From an uncultured Gilliamella sp. (lineage in GTDB: Bacteria; Pseudomonadota; Gammaproteobacteria; Enterobacterales; Orbaceae), in assembly GCA_946482005.1 (NCBI GenBank), contig CAMLPV010000004.1:104628-168627 (forward strand): a stretch of 64,000 nucleotides of DNA. Reading direction: 5' to 3'. How positions within the stretch are numbered: the first letter of the stretch is position 1; each line of letters begins with the position of its first letter. The notes beneath the pieces are model-generated. The model was not told the origin of the DNA, searched no databases, and was given only the letters and a program-made list of their open reading frames with translations. Shown here piece after piece: positions 58,812-64,000 of this stretch. The position numbers and the translations under genes were made by a program.

Positions 58812-59175
58812 GTTTAACTAGCAAATTTTCTGCAATAGTAATATTTCTGATATTTTTCACTTCCCATTTTCACTTCTCTATTTGCAGAAAGTTGTACATC
58901 AAAATTAAGAGCAAAAAGATTATTTAACTTAGTTTATTCTGAATACTGAAATTCAACAATAAAAAAATAGTTATTTAATTTTTTTGTTTTAGTTCTGTTC
59001 AGAATACTAAGACTACAGAATATGATAATTATCTAAATAAAAAATAAAAATATGGTAAAAACACAGTAGCTAATGCCATAGGTATATAATGCCGTCATTG
59101 ATTTCAGCTATAGAGAACTTGATATTGTTGGGTTAAATGAGATTACTAAAAAATAATTCATAATATGTACGATAA
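58812..59175. other. AT-rich region with no recognised gene
   Basis: Nothing called. A short open stretch near 59090-59155 (NAVIDFSYRELDIVGLNEITKK) could be a gene scrap, but I cannot match it. Confidence 0.5.
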
Positions 59176-59207
59176 AAAGTTTTGCCAACGATAGTCAGCA
59201 AAACTTT
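59171..59207 (-). terminator. Terminator of the LepA-like gene (minus strand)
   Basis: Perfect 10-bp stem AAAGTTTTGC (59176-59185) with GCAAAACTTT (59198-59207). On the minus strand the stem runs into TTTTTATC, placing it downstream of the gene ending at 59279. Confidence 0.75.
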
Positions 59208-59278
59208 CTTTATCAGGTTTGTTAGAAAATAATAAAATATTAAATTATATGCAATTAAGATAATGGCTATTAATATTA

Positions 59279-61075
59279 TCAATGAATATCCAATACCGCA
59301 TGAAATGCTTCTTGTGGGATATCAACACCGCCAAACTTACGTTGCCTAATTTTATTTTCCTTAATATTTTTAGCTATCTTTTTCTTTTTCGATGCAGATC
59401 CTGAATAGCCACGTCCTGTTACACTTTTACGTAATGGTGGAATATCTTCCCTTGCAATGACTTTATTTTCAACTACCGATTGTACTGGCATTGGGTAAAG
59501 TTTGCGAGGTATAACATGTTTCATTTTCTGAACTATTTGTTTACCGCGTTCAAAGCTTTTATCTCGTGGTAAAATAAATGAAAAGGCATCGACAATTTCA
59601 TCATTTAGCCAAATATCCATTTTAACCAAATCAGTTACAATATAACTTCGGTCTCGATAATCTATTGATGCATATCCATGCGTAATTGATTTAAGTGAAT
59701 CATAAAAATTATAAGCAATTTCTGAAATTGGCAGTTTAAATGTCAATTCGGCCATTTTATTATTCAGATAAATCATATCGACATAAATACCGCGTTTTTC
59801 CTGACAGAGTTCCATAATCTCGCCAATATTTTCCATAGGAATAATAATTGCTGCATCAATAAATGGTTCTTCAATATATTCGATCTTTTCAAAACTAGGC
59901 AGTAATATAGGGTTGTTAACGCTAATAATTTCACCATTTTTTAACGTTACACGATATTCAACGCTAGGAAATGTAGATAGAATTTCGATTCCATATTCTC
60001 GTTCAAGCCTTTCTTGAATAATTTCCATATGCAAAATACCTAGAAATCCACATCGAAATCCCGCCCCAAGTGCCATTGAATTTTCTTGTTTATAAATGAA
60101 TGCTGAATCGTTAAGCGATAATTTTTCAACGGCATCTTTCAGTTTTTCTTGATCTTCATTTTTTATTGGAAATAGACCGGCATAAACCATTGGTTTAACC
60201 TCTTTATAACCAGGCACTGCATTAGTATCAGGTTTATTGGGGTTAATTAATGTATCACCGACTTTTACATTTGACACAATTTTAATATTTGTAGAAATAA
60301 ATCCTACTTCACCAGCCATAAGTTCTTCGACTGATTTCATGGCAGGTAAAAATACCCCTACTTGTAACGCTTCAAATTCAAGTTCGCTTTTGAGCATTTT
60401 AATTTTCATTCCAGTACGAATTGAACCATTAAAAATGCGAACATGTAGCACAACACCTCGGTAGACATCATAGTGAGAATCAAATATTAAAGCCTGAAGA
60501 GGTTTATCTTTGTTGCCTTCAGGTGCAGGAATATTTTCAATGATGGATTCTAAAATTTTGTCAACTCCAATCCCAGTTTTAGCCGAAGCTAAAATAGCCT
60601 TGTCTAAATTTATACCTTCAAGTTCTTCAAGTTCCTTGATTACACTTTCAGTATCAGCATTTGGCATATCAATTTTATTAATAACAGGAATGATAGTTAA
60701 ATGTTGTTCTTGAGCTAATTTCAAATTTGCAATAGTTTGTGCCTGCACGCCTTGGGTTGCATCAACAAGTAACAATGCACCTTCACAAGCCGCTAAACTA
60801 CGTGAAACTTCATAATTGAAATCTGTATGACCAGGAGTATCAATTAGATTTAATTCATATTCAATACCATCATATGCTTTATAATACATACGAACAGTTT
60901 GAAGCTTAATAGTAATACCACGTTCTCTTTCAAGATCCATGTTATCTAATAATTGCTCTTTCATATCACGTTCAGAGACAGTATTGGTCATCTCAATTAA
61001 TCTATCTGCCAGTGTTGATTTACCGTGATCGATATGGGCAATAATACAAAAATTTCTTATATTATTTGGGTTCAT
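59279..61075 (-). CDS. Divergent LepA/EF4-like translational GTPase
   Basis: A 598-residue translation GTPase with the LepA (EF4) domain order. G domain: AHIDHGKSTLADRL, RERGITIK, DTPGHTDF, NKIDMP, ASAKTGIG; domains II-IV with PMVYAGLFPI and GFRCGFLGILHMEIIQERLEREYGIEIL, and the EF4-specific LPQEAF-like tail (DIPQEAFHAVLDI). It departs from normal LepA in the C-terminal domain: the near-universal LAKCYGGD-R-KRKLLEKQKEGK is replaced by VTGRGYSGSASKKKKIAKNI. Several segments look more Firmicutes-like than E. coli-like. It is solitary, without lepB, and paired with a MerR gene, so it is likely a second, acquired copy. Start chosen at 61075 (GGGAG upstream). Confidence 0.85.
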   Translation of the reverse strand: MNPNNIRNFCIIAHIDHGKSTLADRLIEMTNTVSERDMKEQLLDNMDLERERGITIKLQTVRMYYKAYDGIEYELNLIDTPGHTDFNYEVSRSLAACEGALLLVDATQGVQAQTIANLKLAQEQHLTIIPVINKIDMPNADTESVIKELEELEGINLDKAILASAKTGIGVDKILESIIENIPAPEGNKDKPLQALIFDSHYDVYRGVVLHVRIFNGSIRTGMKIKMLKSELEFEALQVGVFLPAMKSVEELMAGEVGFISTNIKIVSNVKVGDTLINPNKPDTNAVPGYKEVKPMVYAGLFPIKNEDQEKLKDAVEKLSLNDSAFIYKQENSMALGAGFRCGFLGILHMEIIQERLEREYGIEILSTFPSVEYRVTLKNGEIISVNNPILLPSFEKIEYIEEPFIDAAIIIPMENIGEIMELCQEKRGIYVDMIYLNNKMAELTFKLPISEIAYNFYDSLKSITHGYASIDYRDRSYIVTDLVKMDIWLNDEIVDAFSFILPRDKSFERGKQIVQKMKHVIPRKLYPMPVQSVVENKVIAREDIPPLRKSVTGRGYSGSASKKKKIAKNIKENKIRQRKFGGVDIPQEAFHAVLDIH

Positions 61076-61113
61076 TTTAATTTCTCCCATACTTTTATTA
61101 AATATTGGCGTGA

Positions 61114-61143
61114 ACTATAATGGTTAGAGTAACTCTAAGTCAA
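61114..61143 (-). promoter_or_regulatory. MerR-type promoter of the LepA-like gene
   Basis: On the minus strand: -35 TTGACT (61143-61138), an 18-base spacer filled by the perfect dyad TTAGAGTTACTCTAA (61138-61124), and -10 TATAGT (61119-61114). A dyad between -35 and -10 with a longer than usual spacer is the mark of MerR-family promoters. Confidence 0.65.
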
Positions 61144-61195
61144 GTTTATCAAATCATTATGATTAATAAGCTATTTAATTGATTTATATGAATAA

Positions 61196-61639
61196 ATGGG
61201 TATAAATATGGTAAATATAAATGACTGTATTGCATCAATAGCTCAAAATGGTGAACTAAACCAAACACCTAAATATACAGTGACTAAAGCAGCTAAAATG
61301 TTAGGCTTATCAGTGCATACACTAAGGTATTATGATTCATTGAAATTATTTCCATTTCTACAACGCGATCTGAACGAAAAGCGACTTTTTTCTGATGCAG
61401 ATTTGCAATGGGCAAAATTGATTGAATGTTTACGTAATGCGAATATGTCAATTAAAGAGGTACAACATTATGTTAAGTTATGCTTACAAGGTGATGAAAC
61501 ATTGGATGAACGTCTAACCATCATTAATCAACAAGAAAAGATTTTAATCAATACTATAACTCAACTAAATGAGCAATTGGCCTTATTGAAATTTAAAAAA
61601 CAATATTATAAAACAGCTCATCAAGCAATAAATAATTAA
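61196..61639 (+). CDS. MerR family transcriptional regulator
   Basis: A 147-residue MerR regulator. N-terminal winged helix (about 27-90; YTVTKAAKMLGLSVHTLRYYDSLKLF, LFSDADLQWAKLIECLRNANMSIKEVQHYV) and a C-terminal coiled coil for dimerisation (about 105-140). Closest in layout to the AdhR/NmlR-type aldehyde or electrophile-responsive group; two cysteines (in IECLRN and KLCLQG) could sense. The C-terminus lacks a ligand domain. It is divergent from the LepA-like gene, with the dyad at 61124-61138 in between, so that gene is its likely target. Confidence 0.88.
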   Translation: MGINMVNINDCIASIAQNGELNQTPKYTVTKAAKMLGLSVHTLRYYDSLKLFPFLQRDLNEKRLFSDADLQWAKLIECLRNANMSIKEVQHYVKLCLQGDETLDERLTIINQQEKILINTITQLNEQLALLKFKKQYYKTAHQAINN

Positions 61640-61712
61640 GTTTTTTAATAAGCAAAAAATTTGAGGAAAGCGGTTTTTGAGTGGTTTTGTTAATTAACCA
61701 TTTTAAAGGAAC

Positions 61713-61746
61713 ATGAGTTTCTCTGTTTATTAAGCAAGAAACTCAT
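61713..61746. other. Inverted repeat between merR-like gene and lemA
   Basis: ATGAGTTTCT (61713-61722) and AGAAACTCAT (61737-61746). It lies between convergent genes but has no T run, so it is only possibly a terminator. Confidence 0.4.
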
Positions 61747-61761
61747 GAGTTATTATATCAA

Positions 61762-62409
61762 TTATTGATTATCTGGTGAATCAATGTCTGCATTATCATT
61801 TTTTTTGTTTTTGATTTTCTTTATATTTTCGGTTGCAACTGATGCCATTCTACCCATAGTATCTCTTAAAATTTTTCCATCATCAGTATTAAACGACACC
61901 AATTGATCCATGCCATTTTCATCCATCTCAAAATAAGTTGCTTCAACAAAACCTAATTTGGTTGCGTAAAATAAATGAGGAATACTGCCACGTAAAGAAT
62001 TATAGATTTGTACTGCTGCATTATATGCTTCACGTCTTTCAAGAATTGTATTTTCAATTTTATCTAATTGAACCATCAATTGTTGATATGTTGAGTTAGC
62101 TTTTAGATCAGGAAATCTATTAGCTAGCATTTGAACATTGCCAATTAAATGTGATGCCTCTGAAACAGCTATATTTGCTTTAGCTATACTGTCACTCTCA
62201 GTGATGGTTAAATGAGTCAACTTTTCATGATCACCATAATTTGAAGCTATATCTGAAAGTCTTTGAGCGATATCATGTCTTTTTTTGATTGTAGCATATA
62301 TATTAGATTGTTTTTGTTTAACATTTTCAGCTAAACTTCTGAGTTTGTTATATGCAAAAAATAACCACACTAAAATTGCTATAAGAATTAAAAATAAAGT
62401 AGTGAACAT
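61762..62409 (-). CDS. LemA family protein
   Basis: A 215-residue LemA-family protein: one N-terminal membrane helix (about 2-22, N-terminus out), then a long four-helix bundle in the cytosol or periplasm (KQKQSNIYATIKKRHDI, the family YNxxV-like run), QLDKIENTILERREAYNAAVQIYNSLRGSIPHLFYATKLGFVEATYFE near the end, and a Lys/Asp-rich tail. LemA proteins are widespread and of unknown function. AGGAC ribosome site. No partner (such as a HtpX or TPM gene) is next to it. Confidence 0.88.
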   Translation of the reverse strand: MFTTLFLILIAILVWLFFAYNKLRSLAENVKQKQSNIYATIKKRHDIAQRLSDIASNYGDHEKLTHLTITESDSIAKANIAVSEASHLIGNVQMLANRFPDLKANSTYQQLMVQLDKIENTILERREAYNAAVQIYNSLRGSIPHLFYATKLGFVEATYFEMDENGMDQLVSFNTDDGKILRDTMGRMASVATENIKKIKNKKNDNADIDSPDNQ

Positions 62410-62788
62410 AAACAGTCCTATTCCTAATTAGAAGATCTATTAATCAAATAGGTAGCATTTTTTATATTTGAAATGTAGCTGTTAAGTGAGGTCAAATTAT
62501 TGTTACTTTTTATTAATTTATATCACTAATTCAATCAAAACAATTTCTATATACATTTAAAATAGCTACGTATTGAACGTATTAAAATAATAATTATACT
62601 TCTTTTAAAACAACTAATTATATAAAATAGCATATATTTAGGTTTGTTGCAACATATTGTAAATTATCAATTTGTTATGATACATAAATATTAAATTAAG
62701 TATTTTTTACCTGTAAAAATTTTTGCTTTATATAATCCTTTATATCTTTTTTAATTATCTTCTCAACTCAATTAACTATATCTTTAAA
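62410..62788. other. AT-rich region upstream of lemA
   Basis: No gene or motif seen apart from the lemA promoter area. The lost catalytic half of the integrase would have lain here. Confidence 0.5.
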
Positions 62789-63421
62789 TTATAATATTAA
62801 TAGCTCGCCATAAAATGGTACTTTTACTTTTTTTGTACTTTCAAATGTATATTCAATCTTTACTGCTGAGTTAGCCTCAATTAAGCATGTACTCACAGCA
62901 TAAAACATAATTTCAATAATGTGTTGGCAAAGTTTTTTAATTGTTTCCAATTTATCGTTTACTCTTAATGGCCCGTAACTTTTATAAAGTCCTTTGCCTT
63001 TAATTTGAATATGGAACTATTTCCAATGTAAGGAAAAATATGTAACTCTAATAAAATACCTTTTAATGTAATTTTTTACTGCTTTTAACTTTAAACCAGT
63101 TAGTAAATACTTTTTTAACGTACTGATTATTTCGTCATGTTTGCATTGTTCTTGTTAGGTTTGTGTTCTTGAGGTTCTATACCTTGTTTGATAAGTTCTT
63201 GCGCTTCATTTCTTAACTTTTTTGCTTATGTAGTGAAACCTCAGGATAACTACCAAAACTTGTTAATGCCTCTTTTTTGGTATAGGGGGCGCGTACAATT
63301 AGAATGTATTTGTTTTGATTAAAAGATAAATACTGCCACCAACAAATAAAGAATAATCCTTATCACTTGGTTTGGTTGCTTTTATTTGTGTGTCAGATAA
63401 TGGTAGCGTTTTTCTTGCCAT
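62789..63421 (-). pseudogene. P4-type tyrosine recombinase (integrase) pseudogene
   Basis: On the minus strand from an ATG at 63421 the frame gives MARKTLPLSDTQIKATKPSD and FVGGSIYLLIKTN, the arm-binding (DUF4102) start of P4-like integrases. After frameshifts come TSFGSYPEVSL and RNEAQELIKQGIEPQEHK, and near 63030-62790 KAKDFIKVTGPLRVNDKLETI and CQHIIEIMFYAVSTCLIEAN, the core-binding domain. It ends at a stop at 62789; the catalytic domain with the Arg-His-Arg-Tyr residues is missing. Several frames are broken, so it is dead. It marks a former integrative element. Confidence 0.82.
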
Positions 63422-63455
63422 AATGATTTTGGATATACGGTTTTTAGGTATATTG

Positions 63456-63467
63456 TATTCGTATCCC
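63456..63467. repeat. TATTCGTAtCCC repeat (arm-type site candidate 1)
   Basis: Near-identical to the two repeats at 63674 and 63685. Lies just upstream of the dead integrase start, where P4-type elements keep arm-type sites. Confidence 0.45.
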
Positions 63468-63603
63468 TGAGAATATGCTTAAAATTTTGACTGTAAATGT
63501 ATTTTACTGATGCTTAATAAATAACAAAATAAGGTTTAAGCCTTGTGTTTGTTGGTTTTGATGTGTTTTAAAGAATTTAAAAGAATGTTACTGATTATTG
63601 AAT

Positions 63604-63622
63604 TGGCTGGGCGGGACTTGAA
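63604..63622 (-). other. Possible tRNA 3'-end-like attachment-site scrap
   Basis: On the minus strand this reads TTCAAGTCCCGCCCAGCCA, like the T-arm and acceptor end of a tRNA gene. It lies between the arm-type repeats and the integrase start, where an att core would be expected. No full tRNA is present. Confidence 0.25.
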
Positions 63623-63673
63623 AAATGTCTTTTAAACCCTTTCGGATAAATGATTTCTGTTTTTTATATTTGT

Positions 63674-63697
63674 TATTGTACCCTTATTCGTACCCCC
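63674..63697. repeat. TATTGTACCC and TATTCGTACCC repeats (arm-type sites 2 and 3)
   Basis: TATTGTACCC (63674-63683) and TATTCGTACCCCC (63685-63697) in direct orientation with site 1. Probable integrase or excisionase binding repeats. Confidence 0.45.
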
Positions 63698-63889
63698 AAA
63701 ATAAAAAGTGGCCCCTAAAATTGGATATTTTTCGTACTCGTTTATTTTTGATTTAAAGTTTATTTTCGCGGATGTAAAAATCTGGTCAAAGGGGCGGTCC
63801 ACAAATTTGAGTGTTAAAGAAATTAACTCGCCCCCATTAAAATAAAATTTTATAAAAAACTATGCATTCTATACATGATTTCTTGTAAG

Positions 63890-63942
63890 CCTTATTCTGT
63901 AAGGGGTTGTGCTATGTATGGTTTATATTTCAACCCTACATA
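63890..63942 (+). other. Potential RNA structure (hairpin plus H-type pseudoknot)
   Basis: CCTTA/TAAGG hairpin (63890-63904). Then GGGTTG (63904-63909) pairs with CAACCC (63931-63936), while TATGTA in its loop (63913-63918) pairs with TACATA (63937-63942) immediately after it. TACAT recurs at 63947 and 63959. No gene is seen from 63422 to the window end. Confidence 0.3.
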
Positions 63943-64000
63943 ACGCTACATTTTTACTGTACATAATTCAGTGATGTAAAAATTTATTACTAGATTAGCT

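Noticed and set aside
59090..59155. Short open stretch NAVIDFSYRELDIVGLNEITKK as gene remnant
   Set aside because: Too short to match to any family; left unannotated.
1..64000. CRISPR arrays, rRNA genes, complete tRNA genes and intact insertion sequences
   Set aside because: No regularly spaced repeats, rRNA-like stretches, full cloverleaf or intact transposase were seen by eye.

Overview
The window is a chromosomal segment of an AT-rich gammaproteobacterium. The housekeeping proteins (Crp, BamA, LptD, MukF/E/B, OxyR with Cys199/Cys208, FabR, PntA/B) read like Enterobacterales/Pasteurellales orthologues. Low GC, shortened E. coli-type gene neighbourhoods and long AT-rich spacers point to a host-associated lineage such as Orbaceae (Gilliamella-like). 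That placement is an inference from recalled sequence, not a computed phylogeny.

Layout. 1-442: 3' end of purF. 918-4812: an inverse autotransporter adhesin (SinH/intimin type) and a secreted SinI-like partner. 5136-6061: yheU and crp. 6123-13026: an envelope biogenesis run, uppS-cdsA-rseP-bamA-skp-lpxD. 13134-21507: a proteostasis run, tig-clpP-clpX-lon-ppiD-ybaV, with a sigma32-like promoter before lon. 21557-25878: priA (minus), moaC-moaD-moaE and ybhL. 26030-27880: a LapC/YejM-type sulfatase-fold membrane protein. 27954-36589 (minus): sppA, apaH, rsmA, surA, lptD and pcnB; pcnB appears to start at AUU as in E. coli. 37027-42830: oxyR, fabR, an alpha/beta hydrolase, and pntB/pntA (minus). 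43215-45764: a decayed nucleoside-use locus (ribokinase and nucleoside hydrolase pseudogenes) with an intact MFS transporter. 45893-46661: a Fur-box-controlled DUF4198 protein. 46929-53438: mukF-mukE-mukB.

The accessory part runs from 53439 to the end. It holds two tandemly duplicated small genes for double-glycine(GA)-leader, glycine-zipper bacteriocin/microcin precursors, each with its own leader hairpin and terminator. They are followed by a HlyD-family adaptor and a C39-peptidase ABC exporter, which together make a class II microcin-like cluster with no recognisable immunity gene. Next come a divergent LepA/EF4-like GTPase (minus), whose promoter carries a MerR-type dyad, and a divergently transcribed MerR regulator. 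lemA follows, and then a broken P4-type integrase with repeated TATTCGTACCC-like motifs, the scar of an integrative element.

How the parts fit: the core genes build and police the outer membrane (UppS, CdsA, RseP, BamA, Skp, SurA, LpxD, LptD, LapC) and handle folding and proteolysis (Tig, ClpXP, Lon, PpiD). The most novel units are the bacteriocin cluster, the MerR/LepA-like pair and the decayed nucleoside locus.
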